This document shows positions 33,191 to 43,367 of a stretch of DNA of 64,000 bases, piece after piece. The notes under the pieces are model-generated. The model saw only the letters and a list, made by a program, of their open reading frames with translations. It had not been told where the DNA came from and did no database searches. This DNA is from JBDWFY01 sp965275915 (GTDB taxonomy: Bacteria > Pseudomonadota > Alphaproteobacteria > Rhizobiales > Stappiaceae), in assembly GCA_965275915.1 (NCBI GenBank), contig CBDHYI010000003.1, positions 248,001 through 312,000 of the forward strand. The letters are read 5' to 3'. Position numbers and translations under genes: made by a program. Numbering within the stretch: the stretch's first letter is position 1; every line of letters starts with the position of its first letter.

Positions 33191-33673
33191 ATGGGTGTTT
33201 GTGTTTGGAGTGGCGCCAGTCGTTCGATGGTTCTTGGTGTGCTCTGTCTCGCCACGGCCTATGTCTTGGCGTTACCCGTCACTCCAGGACATACACAGCA
33301 GCACAATGTCGCCGTACAGTACGTCACCGAGCAGCACTGGAAGGTCTGTGAGCGGTTCGTCAAACGCTATACCTGCGTGGTTGATGGCGATACGCTCTGG
33401 TACGATGGTACCAGGATGAAGCTCATGGGCATAGACACCCCAGAGGTTGACGGAAAATGCGAACTTGAGCGGCGACTGGCCGCCGAGGCAACTGGCGCTT
33501 TGATCGCCTTGTTGAACGGGGGTGTTCGGTCCATAAAGGCACATGGGCGCGATCGGTACCGGCGCCCACTCGTCACAATTACAACCGATCGCGGCGACGT
33601 CGGTCAGGCTATGATAGCGGGCGGCTTTGCGATGCCGTTCGGCAATCCCGACAAATGGAAATGGTGCCGGTAG
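33191..33673 (+). CDS. secreted staphylococcal-nuclease-like (thermonuclease) protein
   Basis: A 160-residue protein with an N-terminal hydrophobic signal (VLGVLCLATAYVLALPV) and an SNase-like fold after it: VVDGDTLWYDGTRMKLMGIDTPE, with the catalytic Asp and Arg positions of the family seen as VDGDT, the Gly-Ile-Asp-Thr-Pro-Glu loop, and HGRDRYRRPL, where the second catalytic Arg lies. It likely degrades DNA or RNA in the periplasm or outside. A start at 33191 fits the signal; the frame extends to 33101. It ends at a terminator shared with the convergent giant RTX gene. Confidence 0.85.
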   Translation: MGVCVWSGASRSMVLGVLCLATAYVLALPVTPGHTQQHNVAVQYVTEQHWKVCERFVKRYTCVVDGDTLWYDGTRMKLMGIDTPEVDGKCELERRLAAEATGALIALLNGGVRSIKAHGRDRYRRPLVTITTDRGDVGQAMIAGGFAMPFGNPDKWKWCR

Positions 33674-33734
33674 ATCGGTTGAGGATCATTGACCGGGCTA
33701 CGTTCGCCGACAGAGGCAGATTCTGAAGCAAAAA

Positions 33735-33763
33735 AGCCTCGGCAAACGATGGCTGCCAAGGCT
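33735..33763. terminator. bidirectional terminator
   Basis: AGCCTCGGCA pairs with TGCCAAGGCT (one mismatch) around a nine-base loop. It is flanked by an A-run on the left and CTACTTT on the right, and lies between convergent gene ends at 33673 and 33793. Confidence 0.7.
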
Positions 33764-33792
33764 CTACTTTGCGCTGTGACAGCGGCGCTCAC

Positions 33793-36700
33793 TCAGACGA
33801 ACCGGAAATCATCGGTGTGAAGATCGGCGATCACGGCATTCTTCAGCACAACAGAGGAGTCCACATCGATGGTGATCGTCGTATCGGTGCCGTCATCCGC
33901 TGCCGCGGCCAGAAGGTCGGCATAGGCCCCGAACACGGCTGTGTCGAACTCGATGACATCACCGCCGGACATTCCGGCTTCGAAGTCCGTCACCGTGTCA
34001 TGACCGAAGTCGGCCTCCCTGAAGATGAAGACATCGTCACCCAACCCTCCGGTCAAGCTGTCATCATCCGAACCGCCATCCAAGATATCGTTTCCTGTCG
34101 CCCCATTGAGAGTGTCATTGCCGGAAAGTCCCAGCAACTTATCGTGGTTCACTGTACCGACCAATGTGTCTGCGGTTGCTTCAATTCCAGTCTGCACAAA
34201 CCGGAAGTCATCTTCATGCAGTTCGCTGACGAGGACGCCTTTCAGGGTGATTGAGTTATCGGCGTCAAGCGTCATGGTCGTGTCGGTTCCGTTATCGGCC
34301 GCCTTGGCAAGGACTTCGGTATAGGAAGAAAGACCCTGAATTCCGCTCAGCTCGATCACGTCCTGGGATCCGGCACCGGCAGAGAAGTCGCCTATGGTGT
34401 CATTGCCGAAATTGACGTCGAATATGAAGGTGTCATCACCGCGGGTAGCAGTTGATGCGACTCCCGGAGCGTCGCCATACAGGAGATCATTACCCTCGCC
34501 GCCATTGAGGGTGTCGTCGCCACCGCGTGCTGTGGCTAAAATACTGCCATTTGTATCGCCGTAAAGCTGGTCATCACCTGCTCCGCCAAAGAGCTCATCG
34601 TCGCCCGCAACGGCAGAACCTCGAATGACATGTCTATCGAAGCCGCCAACGTCACCATACAGTTTGTCGTTACCTGCACCGCCTATCAATATGTCATTAC
34701 CGCCGCGAGCAAAACCCGCCAAACGAACAGCGGAATCTCCAATAAGCCAGTCATCTCCGTCTCCGCCAAAGAGCTCATCATCTCCTGCGGTAGCAGTACC
34801 TGTTATAGGCCCTTCGAGACCAACATCGCCGAAAAGCCAATCGTTACCTTTGCCTCCCATTAGAATATCGTTACCGCCGCGAGCCGTACCTCTCAGTCCA
34901 TAGATCGCATCGCCGTGGATGAAATCCTCGCCACTCCCACCGATCAGAACATCATCACCGCCAACAAAAAAGTCACCTCCCGTCTCTACTGCGTCGCCGT
35001 AAAGCCAATCGGACCCCTCACCTCCGTACATTGTATCGTCGCTGAATTTGTACAGGTTTCCAGATAATACACTTCCGGAATCATAGATATTGTCGTTGCC
35101 GTCCCCGCCATACAGCGTATCTTCTCCGGCGCTCCCCCTTAATCTGTCGTCGCCGTCGCCGCCATACAGCGTGTCGTCACCCGCTCCACCATCCAAAATG
35201 TCGTTTCCGTTGCCGCCAAGTAACCGATCTTTGTGGTCGGCACCTGTCAGCGTATCATTTCCGACAGTTCCGCGCTGGGTATCCAATGACCAATACTCGA
35301 CGCTGTTCGCAATCGCCGCCGCAAACATGGCCGTGGAAATCGACCCGGATGACAGGTTGTCCTGCCAGGTCTGCAGTTCCTGGTCGGTGGGATAGCGGCC
35401 AAAACCGTTGAGGAAGGCCCGCTCGACCAGCGCCGCGCCGGTCAGTCCATTCAGGCTTGCGGTTGTTCCCGTGCCGCCAAGCAATTCGGTGACGATGTCA
35501 TCCAGCGTATCGGTGCCGTCCGTCAGGCGGTCGACATAATTGCTAAGTTCCGTCGCCGTCGCCTGCCGGTCATGCACCACGCCAACCACGCTTTCGACGA
35601 CGCGCTCCCAATGGGACACATCGGTGTTTCTTTCGAACGTCACCGGCAGCAGGAACACATCGACATTGTTGGTCGCACCGCGGCCGTTGCCGACCACAAG
35701 GTGCTCTGAGGATTCCGCAAGTTCAGCCACCAGAGCGGCGCGGGTGACGGTTCCCCCGGCAAGATCGTCAAGATGCTCGTCAAGCTCATCGAGCGAGGGC
35801 GCCCGGCCGAACGTGTGCTGGAAGGTCCGGTTGATGAACTCGGCATCGTTCAGCGTGCCGTAACGGGTGGTATATTCATCCGAACTCAGAAGCGCACCGG
35901 CAAGGCCGGACAGATCGAGCTGGCCGTTGGTGACATACTGAACCAGAACCTCGACTTCCGTGACATCGAGCGCACGGTCCAGAACGCTGTCATAGATCCG
36001 GGCGGCTTCTTCCAGAATCCGCGCCTTGGCAGCACTGTCGAGCCGCGCTTCGAAGCTGGTGGTGACACCGTTGACGGTCGCCGCCATCGTCCAGGTTTCA
36101 AGCCCCTGCGCATCGACGTCATGCGAGACCGTGATATGGGTGTCTGTGGCTGAGGACGTGACGCCATTGTCCCAGACATAGCTGCCATTATCGACCGGCG
36201 AGCGGGTGATCGTCTGGGTAATGCCGTCCCGGAGGATCGTCGTGACCAGTCCATCCGCGGACGTTGTCGTGACAAAGGTTTTCAGGACGGTGCCGCTGTC
36301 ATCATAGCCGGTCTCGGTCATGACCTGGCTGCCGTCGGCCTTGACGACCATAACAACGACCTTGTCGTTATTCTGGTCACCGTCAAAGTCATAGGAGCGC
36401 GTGGTCGTCCGGCCGTCGGCGCTGATTTCCTCGGTGTAGCGGGAACGCAGCGTGCCGTTGGCATACTGGTCACCCGTCACCGTCTTTGTGCTGCCGTCGG
36501 CATTGAAGGTGGTCTGGGTGACGGTGGTCGCATCGTCGGTGCCGTCGCCGTCATAATCGACCATCGTGGTCGAACTCAGCCCGTTGGCCGATGTGGTGGT
36601 CTTGCTGGAGAAGTGCAGCGTGTCCGTGCCATAGGTTTCCTGATAGAGACGGATTTCGTTGCCGGCGGCATCATAAGTCACGGTGGTTTCGCGCATGATG

Positions 36701-39700
36701 TCCGTCACGCCATCGGCATCTAGATCAAACGCATACGCCTCCCTGGCCCCATTGGCCGAGACCGTCTTTGTGATCTCCGCCTCCTTGGAGCCGTCACCGG
36801 CCCTGTCGGTATAGGTGGTCGTCTCATCCTTGTTGAGATCGATCTGCGTGACCATCTCCCGGTCGGCGGTCCCGTCCCCGTCAAGATCGGCGGTTTGTGT
36901 CCGCAACCGCTCATCGGCGCTGACGACAAGGGTTTCGGATCGCAGCAGCAAGGCTGAGGGACCATACTGCCGCATGGTCTCCGTCCAGCCACCGGAGACA
37001 CCTCTGACAAGGCTTGTTTCCCGGTCGGTATGGCCGTCGCCGCTAAAGTCGGTGGTTTGTGTAACCTCAAGACCGTCGCCGCTTGTCGTCCGGGTCATGC
37101 TGCCGGTCACAACACCAGTGTGATCGTGGGTTGTGGTGCTGATCGTCGTTTTTCCGTCATTGCCGAAGCTGGTCGCAACGTCCGTTTCTGACTCGTTGGT
37201 GCCATCCCCATCAAGATCAAGATCGACGCCGGTCTGAAGGCCGTCATCGGAGACAGTGTAGGTCTCCTTTCCAAGCAGCGTGCCCTGGCCGTCACGGTGA
37301 GTCACCGTACGGGTCCGGCTGCCGTCGGTTGACAGGGTCGTGACATCGGAGGTTTCCAGCTCAACCGTGCCGTCCCCGTCCCGGTCAATCGACCAGCTCC
37401 CTTCCAGACCGGCGCTTGAGACAGTGCGAATGACTTTGGAGATCAGGGTTCCGGATGCATCGAGATAGGAGGATGTGGCCGTGGTCTTGCCGTCATTGCC
37501 AAGAACGGTGACCGTCTCTTCATCATTTTGACCATTGCCGTCCGCGTCGATCTTCCGGGTCGTCGTGCGGCCGTCGCTGCTGACGGTAACCGTCTCAGAG
37601 CGGATCTTAGAATTGTTCCGCGCCTTCACCACATCCGTTGTGGTGGACGAGCCGTCATTTGCAATGACGGTCTGCCGGCTCGATGTGCGGTCGTTCAGAC
37701 CGTCGCCATCAAAATCGTTCGCAATTGTCGTTGTCAGACCATCGTCGCTGACCGTTACAACCGAGCGGCTGTAAAGCGTCCCGTTTTGTCCTTTTGTGTC
37801 GACCGTGCGGGTGGTCGATCCATTGGAATTGAGGACGCTGACATCCTCGATGCGGGTTTCGTATGTGCCGTCACCGTCCCGGTCGCTTTCTGTCGTGACC
37901 GAAAGCCCGTCATCGCTTTCAGTCCGGCGGGTACGGCTCTGAAGCGACCCGTCCGCGGCAAAGCTGGAGCTGATTGTCTGAACTGTGCCGTTATCGGCAA
38001 TGGTGCGGCTCGCGCTGACATCGACGATCCCGTCGCCATTGACATCCGTCTCAGTCACGATCGAACGCAGATTGTCCGAGACTGTCTCCGTCCGGCTGTT
38101 TCTGAGCGTTCCGACAGCATCCCGCAGGCTGGTGGTCGTGACCGTGCTGCCATCGTTCTGCAGCGTCGTCTGCGTGTTCGCAATCAGATCGTAGGTGCCA
38201 TCGCCATCGGCATCCGTTTTCGCTGTAACGGTCAGTCTGTCATCGCTTGTCACGGTCTGCGACCGTGTCAGCAGCGAACCGTCGGCGGAACGCGTTTCCA
38301 CCGTTCGTGTGGTACTGCCATCATTTCCAAGAACCGTCGTATCGGTCTGAACCCGCTCGTTCGTGCCATCCCCGTCACGGTCCGTGCTGACAGTCGTCAC
38401 CAGACCGTCATCGCTGACCTTGGTGACAACAGAGCTGCGGTCGGACAGGTTCGGATTGTCAGTATCAACCGTTGTCGTCCGGCTGCCGTCGGCATTCAGA
38501 ACCGTTTTATAGGTCGATGTCACATCGGCAATCTGATCGCCGTCAAGATCGCTCTTGACCGTTGTGATGAGACCGTTGGCGCTGACCGTCGTAACCGTCT
38601 GCCCGATCACACTGCCATCGGCATTATAGGTCGTCACCGTCGTCGTTTTGGCACCGTCCGTGCCTTCAACCGCCACCGTCACCCGGTCATAGACGCCATC
38701 GCCGTCGACATCTTCGCTCAGCGTCATGGTGCGGCGGTCATCGCTTTCCTGCGTCACCGTCTTTGTCAGCAGCGTCGTTCCATCACCGGCATAGCGGGAC
38801 ACGGTCCGGGTGACGCCGCCATTGGTTTCAAGCACCGTGGCATCGACAACCTTTTCCTCAATCTGACCGTCGCCGTCGACATCCGTACTGGTCGTGGTGG
38901 TCAGGCCGTCGGCACTGGTCTCAATCGACACGCTGGCGCGCAGCGACAGGTCCTGATTGCGTGTCTGTACCGTCCTGGTGGCGACACCGTTGGTATCAAC
39001 TGTTGTCGTATCGGTTATGGTGGTGTCGATGTCACCATCGGCATCCGCATCGATCTTGGTGGTGGTCTGCAGACCGTCAGCACTGGTCACGGACGTGCTG
39101 ATCGCACTCACCGACCCATCCGCATTACGGGTCCAACTGGTCGCGGTACGATCCTGGGTAGTGGCGTCGACCACGACGGAAGACACCAGGTCCGTGGTCT
39201 CAAAAGTTCCATTCTGATTGAGGTCGACCCAGGTCTCGGACGTCACCTTGTCAGCGCCCAGGGTCGTTTTACGCATGCTGCGCACGGACCCGTCCGTATT
39301 GGTCTGTGTCACCGTTGTCTGGCGGCTGCCGTCCGTATTGATGGTGGTCGCATCGACTTCCTTCAGGTCGATATCGCCGTCACCGTCCCGGTCCGTCTCG
39401 GTTGTTTTTGTCAGCGCATCGGCGGACTGAACCGTCTTGACGGAACTGCGGGTAGAGCCGTCGCCATTCTTGACGGTCAGGGTCGACGTGGTGACACCGC
39501 CTGTTCCAACAACGACCGCAAGCTCTTCAAGAACATCGACATCCCCATCGCCATCAAGATCCCGCTTGATGGTCTTGGACATGTTGTCCGCGCTGACATC
39601 TTCTGTGACCGACGAGCGCAGCGAAGCATTGGAGTTTTTGACCGAAATGCTCTCAGTGCGACTGTCATCGGCGTTTTCCGTGACGGTGTGCGTTGTCACC

Positions 39701-41748
39701 GTATCCGCTGTGCCGTCGCCGTCCTCATCGATCGATTCAACGCGCTGCAGGCCATTGGCAGAGACCGTTTCCGTCAGGCTGTTGATGACCGACCCGTTCT
39801 TGGCCAGCGCACTGAGTGCAATCGTCAGGCTGCCATTGGCGTTTGTGGTGCGCACCTCACGCTCGTCATACCAGCCGCCGCCCATCGAATCCCGTTCAAT
39901 GGTCTCAACCAGACCGTCCGCGCTGATCGTGGTGACATCGACACTCTGGAGAACCGCTGTCGTCAGATCATTGCCGGCATAGTTGGACTCTGTCGTCGTC
40001 TTGCTGCTGTCGGCATTGGTTACCCGGACGATCGTCTGGATACGGTCGACAACACCGTCCCCGTCATCGTCATAGCGGTTGGTGATCTGAGAGCCGTCCG
40101 AACTGGTCACCGAATGGATCGTATAGGCAATCGACCCGTCAAGCTCATAGGCGGTGATTGTCAGAACCCGGTCACCATTGGTCTCGGTGACTTCACTTTG
40201 TTCGACCCGGTAGCCCTTTGCCTCGGCCGCCAGCGACATGTCGCCAACCGTACCCGTTGTCCCGTCAGACCGTTTGAACGTCGTCTTCCCGGTGATCACC
40301 GAGCCATCGGACAGTTCGATGTTTGTCGCGTCAGCCGTCAGGTTGATTTCCGTAATCCCGAGTTGCGTCAGGGTCTTGACCGTCGTCGAGCCGTCCACAT
40401 TGGTCACAAGCACCTTGAACAGGGCAAAGGCGGCATCGGCGGCGCTCAGAATACCATCGCCATTGGTGTCGAAGATCGACGCCAGGGCCTCGAGATCGCT
40501 GGTTGCCGTCGGATCCCACTCTGTAAAGATAAACTGCCGCTTTTCGACAATGGCGTTGTGACCGTCAGGATCATAGAACAGTACACCGTCGCCGCTGGCC
40601 GCCCAGGCAATCCGCTCCTTCAGGCCATCACCACTCGCATCCATGAAGATCGTCGACTGATCAAGCTTCGTGACCTTCAGACCGTCATCGTCGAGGTCTA
40701 AAATAATTGGAGTATAATTGGGACCTCCCGGTCGACTCGAACCTGCTACCGGGATGTCTTTATTGTGATTGTTCGGCGCCTCGGGGCCATAAGTGCTGCC
40801 GCCTGCATTCGGATTACCATAGGTAGAATCGCTGGGCGTTTGATTAGAAGGACTCGAAGAAGGGTAAGGACTGCCGCCCCCAGAGCTATCGTCACTGCTT
40901 GGTTTCGAACGTGGCGTTGCCGATGAGTAGTTCGGTTTCGGGGAAGGGGTCGGAAAGGAATACCCTCCTCCGCTTGATCCGTTTCCTGACCCATTGCTTG
41001 ATGAGGTGCCACCGGCACCGGAGTTGGAATTGCTTCCGGAAGATGGTCCGGATGGAGAAAATCCGTTACCACCGCCCCAGTAACTTCCACCAGAAGTGCT
41101 ACCATTGCCAGTCCCCTGAGAACTGGCTGACGACTGAGCTGCGCTGGAGCTTCGACCGAAGCCAGAAGCTCCTGATCCTTGCGTGTTTTGCGGGTTGCTA
41201 TTTCCATGGTTCGAAGATCCGTGACCACCACCATGTGCCGGACCAACCTCCTCCGAGTGCATTTGCTGTTCCACGCCACCGTAGAATACACCCTCAGCCG
41301 CTGCATCTCGGTAGGTTCGTCCCAAAAAATCTGGTCCTGAGCCTAATCCGCTACTTCCGCCGCCTCTGCCAACGGGAGCAGGATACTCCCCGTTACCTAT
41401 TCCTTCCGACAGATCATCATATACATCTGCCGCGAATTCCTGGTCATAAAGCTGAGGCGCGTCATTATCATATAGCTTGTCCTGCTCCGTAAAAGCTTCA
41501 TCGTATCTGCGACTTATCTCATCAGTCACCGAGTCACGATCATAACCATCTGGCCCAAACTCGCGGTCAAGCTCATCAAGGATTTCGTTTGCAATCCTGG
41601 CCTTCTGTTCGTTCCTGGCATTTTTCCGATAAAGCTCATCTGCCGACGGACCAGGCTCCGGATTTGGTGTCGCGACATCCAAGGTTTGCTCTATCGCTTC
41701 CTGCATCTTCCTTAGGGTGTCGCTCCTAAACCTCATTCTCTCGCTCAT
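33793..41748 (-). CDS. giant calcium-binding repeat/RTX protein, probably type I secreted
   Basis: A 2651-residue protein, the largest in the window. Residues 1-110 are charged; about 110-345 are Gly/Ser/Asn-rich linker. At about 345 a conserved adhesin-type segment begins (IILDLDDDG). From about 500 to 1900 run roughly two dozen imperfect repeats of about 55 residues, each with Ser-x-Asp-Gly, then a DxDGDG calcium-type loop. Two DUF4214-like segments follow (about 1910-2140), then GGxGxD nonapeptides (RTX, about 2160-2450). The C-terminus consists of two copies of a roughly 100-residue module, each ending DDFRFV. A C-terminal RTX/DFRFV end and absent signal peptide fit type I secretion; no secretion genes are in the window. 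It could be an adhesin, surface layer or toxin. Confidence 0.9.
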   Translation of the reverse strand: MSERMRFRSDTLRKMQEAIEQTLDVATPNPEPGPSADELYRKNARNEQKARIANEILDELDREFGPDGYDRDSVTDEISRRYDEAFTEQDKLYDNDAPQLYDQEFAADVYDDLSEGIGNGEYPAPVGRGGGSSGLGSGPDFLGRTYRDAAAEGVFYGGVEQQMHSEEVGPAHGGGHGSSNHGNSNPQNTQGSGASGFGRSSSAAQSSASSQGTGNGSTSGGSYWGGGNGFSPSGPSSGSNSNSGAGGTSSSNGSGNGSSGGGYSFPTPSPKPNYSSATPRSKPSSDDSSGGGSPYPSSSPSNQTPSDSTYGNPNAGGSTYGPEAPNNHNKDIPVAGSSRPGGPNYTPIILDLDDDGLKVTKLDQSTIFMDASGDGLKERIAWAASGDGVLFYDPDGHNAIVEKRQFIFTEWDPTATSDLEALASIFDTNGDGILSAADAAFALFKVLVTNVDGSTTVKTLTQLGITEINLTADATNIELSDGSVITGKTTFKRSDGTTGTVGDMSLAAEAKGYRVEQSEVTETNGDRVLTITAYELDGSIAYTIHSVTSSDGSQITNRYDDDGDGVVDRIQTIVRVTNADSSKTTTESNYAGNDLTTAVLQSVDVTTISADGLVETIERDSMGGGWYDEREVRTTNANGSLTIALSALAKNGSVINSLTETVSANGLQRVESIDEDGDGTADTVTTHTVTENADDSRTESISVKNSNASLRSSVTEDVSADNMSKTIKRDLDGDGDVDVLEELAVVVGTGGVTTSTLTVKNGDGSTRSSVKTVQSADALTKTTETDRDGDGDIDLKEVDATTINTDGSRQTTVTQTNTDGSVRSMRKTTLGADKVTSETWVDLNQNGTFETTDLVSSVVVDATTQDRTATSWTRNADGSVSAISTSVTSADGLQTTTKIDADADGDIDTTITDTTTVDTNGVATRTVQTRNQDLSLRASVSIETSADGLTTTTSTDVDGDGQIEEKVVDATVLETNGGVTRTVSRYAGDGTTLLTKTVTQESDDRRTMTLSEDVDGDGVYDRVTVAVEGTDGAKTTTVTTYNADGSVIGQTVTTVSANGLITTVKSDLDGDQIADVTSTYKTVLNADGSRTTTVDTDNPNLSDRSSVVTKVSDDGLVTTVSTDRDGDGTNERVQTDTTVLGNDGSTTRTVETRSADGSLLTRSQTVTSDDRLTVTAKTDADGDGTYDLIANTQTTLQNDGSTVTTTSLRDAVGTLRNSRTETVSDNLRSIVTETDVNGDGIVDVSASRTIADNGTVQTISSSFAADGSLQSRTRRTESDDGLSVTTESDRDGDGTYETRIEDVSVLNSNGSTTRTVDTKGQNGTLYSRSVVTVSDDGLTTTIANDFDGDGLNDRTSSRQTVIANDGSSTTTDVVKARNNSKIRSETVTVSSDGRTTTRKIDADGNGQNDEETVTVLGNDGKTTATSSYLDASGTLISKVIRTVSSAGLEGSWSIDRDGDGTVELETSDVTTLSTDGSRTRTVTHRDGQGTLLGKETYTVSDDGLQTGVDLDLDGDGTNESETDVATSFGNDGKTTISTTTHDHTGVVTGSMTRTTSGDGLEVTQTTDFSGDGHTDRETSLVRGVSGGWTETMRQYGPSALLLRSETLVVSADERLRTQTADLDGDGTADREMVTQIDLNKDETTTYTDRAGDGSKEAEITKTVSANGAREAYAFDLDADGVTDIMRETTVTYDAAGNEIRLYQETYGTDTLHFSSKTTTSANGLSSTTMVDYDGDGTDDATTVTQTTFNADGSTKTVTGDQYANGTLRSRYTEEISADGRTTTRSYDFDGDQNNDKVVVMVVKADGSQVMTETGYDDSGTVLKTFVTTTSADGLVTTILRDGITQTITRSPVDNGSYVWDNGVTSSATDTHITVSHDVDAQGLETWTMAATVNGVTTSFEARLDSAAKARILEEAARIYDSVLDRALDVTEVEVLVQYVTNGQLDLSGLAGALLSSDEYTTRYGTLNDAEFINRTFQHTFGRAPSLDELDEHLDDLAGGTVTRAALVAELAESSEHLVVGNGRGATNNVDVFLLPVTFERNTDVSHWERVVESVVGVVHDRQATATELSNYVDRLTDGTDTLDDIVTELLGGTGTTASLNGLTGAALVERAFLNGFGRYPTDQELQTWQDNLSSGSISTAMFAAAIANSVEYWSLDTQRGTVGNDTLTGADHKDRLLGGNGNDILDGGAGDDTLYGGDGDDRLRGSAGEDTLYGGDGNDNIYDSGSVLSGNLYKFSDDTMYGGEGSDWLYGDAVETGGDFFVGGDDVLIGGSGEDFIHGDAIYGLRGTARGGNDILMGGKGNDWLFGDVGLEGPITGTATAGDDELFGGDGDDWLIGDSAVRLAGFARGGNDILIGGAGNDKLYGDVGGFDRHVIRGSAVAGDDELFGGAGDDQLYGDTNGSILATARGGDDTLNGGEGNDLLYGDAPGVASTATRGDDTFIFDVNFGNDTIGDFSAGAGSQDVIELSGIQGLSSYTEVLAKAADNGTDTTMTLDADNSITLKGVLVSELHEDDFRFVQTGIEATADTLVGTVNHDKLLGLSGNDTLNGATGNDILDGGSDDDSLTGGLGDDVFIFREADFGHDTVTDFEAGMSGGDVIEFDTAVFGAYADLLAAAADDGTDTTITIDVDSSVVLKNAVIADLHTDDFRFV

Positions 41749-41807
41749 ACGGTCACGCCTTTCTAAAGTAACAGAGTTCTAATATTTTTGCGGAAACAAA
41801 AATAAAA

Positions 41808-42650
41808 CTATTCTTTCCGAATCGCGCAAAGTTCGATTGAATACAATTTATTATTATGTATTATTTTTGCGCTACATAGAAAATTCTCAAGTAACGAATC
41901 ATAATTACTTATCTCTTGAGATTCGAGTTTATTTGTTATTTTGTCCAAACAGGTGACAACAGCCTCCCCGGAGTCGCAAATAGATTGCTGGAAGTAATCA
42001 TCCCAAAATTCTACTTCTTTGGATTGGATGAATCTCTCCGCTTGAGAAAGTTCGCTAACATATCTTTCGATGTACACCGGACTCCAAAGTGATCTTACGA
42101 TGCTACGGAGCGACCGAACTCTGTTGTTTCTCGCGTAAATATTGTTTTCCGATAATGCATAAAATTTGTAGCGTAATGCTGACAGAACGAAATTCTCCTT
42201 TTCAAAGACACAAAACTTTTCATTAAATTCGGAAAATTTTGTAAAGTATTCCTTGAACTCATTACGTTGATTCAAATCATCTGTCTGATATATTAAAAGC
42301 ACATATGCATATCTATTTAAGATCAGATCGAATAAATACTTATTTTTTTCAACGAATTCGATATTCTGATCATAGCTGATCCTATCAAGATTCTCTAAGA
42401 ATTTGATATATTCTTCGGTTTTCTGCTTAATCCCGTCTTCATACGGCTGGTTATTCTTCCATCTCTCACTGCTTACATCAATTGTCACTGAATTTTCGGA
42501 GCATGTTTCGGCGCCGGCACCAGTTGGAAACAATAGGAATGCGCCATACAGAAACAATACGTGTACACAAAGCACCATTTGCAACTTAACCGATATAACA
42601 CGGGCGCAAGCGATACCTATTTCTGTTATCACAGTCCAAATTTTATTCAC
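41808..42650 (-). CDS. AT-rich putative exported protein of unknown function
   Basis: A 280-residue protein starting with a GTG at 42650 after a GAGGA ribosome site; an ATG at 42722 is open but has none. A long N-terminal hydrophobic stretch ending Ala-Gly-Ala-Glu (about residue 45-50) looks like a signal peptide. The mature part is helical, rich in Asn, Tyr, Phe, Lys and Glu, with several Cys (for example Cys in QQSICDSG and VTCLDK) that may form disulfides. No known domain was recognised. It is 60 bp downstream of nothing but directly upstream of the giant RTX gene on the same strand, so a functional link is possible. A+T is clearly higher than in the flanking genes. Confidence 0.55.
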   Translation of the reverse strand: MNKIWTVITEIGIACARVISVKLQMVLCVHVLFLYGAFLLFPTGAGAETCSENSVTIDVSSERWKNNQPYEDGIKQKTEEYIKFLENLDRISYDQNIEFVEKNKYLFDLILNRYAYVLLIYQTDDLNQRNEFKEYFTKFSEFNEKFCVFEKENFVLSALRYKFYALSENNIYARNNRVRSLRSIVRSLWSPVYIERYVSELSQAERFIQSKEVEFWDDYFQQSICDSGEAVVTCLDKITNKLESQEISNYDSLLENFLCSAKIIHNNKLYSIELCAIRKE

Positions 42651-42756
42651 GTTATTGTCCTCAAAATTAGTTCTCTGTGACGTTGATTTTCTGCTCACTC
42701 GGCGTACTGAAAGAATGGCCACTATTTGATGATTTGTTTTCCACCTCGCGTTCCAT

Positions 42757-43056
42757 CTATTTCTCTAAATCAACCCAGATCCCCAGTGATTTATAAACGC
42801 TGGCGACCGATTTAAGACCTGTGGCATATGAAGACCACTCCAAATACTTTGAATTATAAGTCTTTGAGAGTGTATAAGAAGCAATTCTAGAAAATACTCC
42901 ATAAAGAATACTGAAGAATTGCAGAACCAATAAACCTGCAGCTAGATAATATACATACTTTTCTTTTGTTATATAAAATATATATACCGACAATACCAAT
43001 GCTATCAGACAAAATATCGAGAATATAATTATATTATTATTAGTGGATCGACTCAT
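42757..43056 (-). CDS. small membrane protein of unknown function
   Basis: A 99-residue protein with two predicted membrane helices near the N-terminus (IIIFSIFCLIALVLSVYIF and a second about 15 residues later, YYLAAGLLVLQFFSILYGV), followed by a short soluble tail. It lies upstream of the exported protein gene at 41808 on the same strand, 106 bp away, in the AT-rich patch. It might be an immunity-like or anchoring partner for its neighbours, which is speculation. Confidence 0.5.
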   Translation of the reverse strand: MSRSTNNNIIIFSIFCLIALVLSVYIFYITKEKYVYYLAAGLLVLQFFSILYGVFSRIASYTLSKTYNSKYLEWSSYATGLKSVASVYKSLGIWVDLEK

Positions 43057-43367
43057 TAATACTTAGCTCTCTGTCATTTTTCGTGTGTAAAATTCATTTT
43101 GCTCTGTCCAATTGAAGTACCAAGTCGAAGCAACATCGGTCTCGTCTGCCATTTACTTCTCCAAAGACATCAGCAACATATCGTGAATATCGTAGAGAAC
43201 GATATTTTGTGGGTTTTCCGTGCAAAAAGGCTCTCCAACGAATGTTGGAATATTGTGATTTATCCTGTCATTCTCTGCAAACCACACAGAGGTGCCCTGC
43301 TTTTTAAATCTCTTAGAATTCTATCCGACATAGAATGTCTCTGCGTATGTACTTGTGAAGGGAAATT
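43057..43367. other. intergenic gap in the AT-rich patch
   Basis: About 310 bp. A short plus-strand frame (from 43099) is open, but its Cys- and His-rich translation looks random and has no ribosome site. No repeat or structure was noticed. Confidence 0.3.

Noticed and set aside
35000..40400. Regular repeats resembling an array such as CRISPR
   Set aside because: They are imperfect coding repeats of about 165 bp in the RTX-type protein, not short identical repeats with unique spacers.
37528..40701. A 1057-codon open frame on the plus strand
   Set aside because: It is exactly antisense to the repeats of the giant RTX gene; the repeat DNA simply lacks stops in that frame. The product is Arg/Val-rich with no motif.
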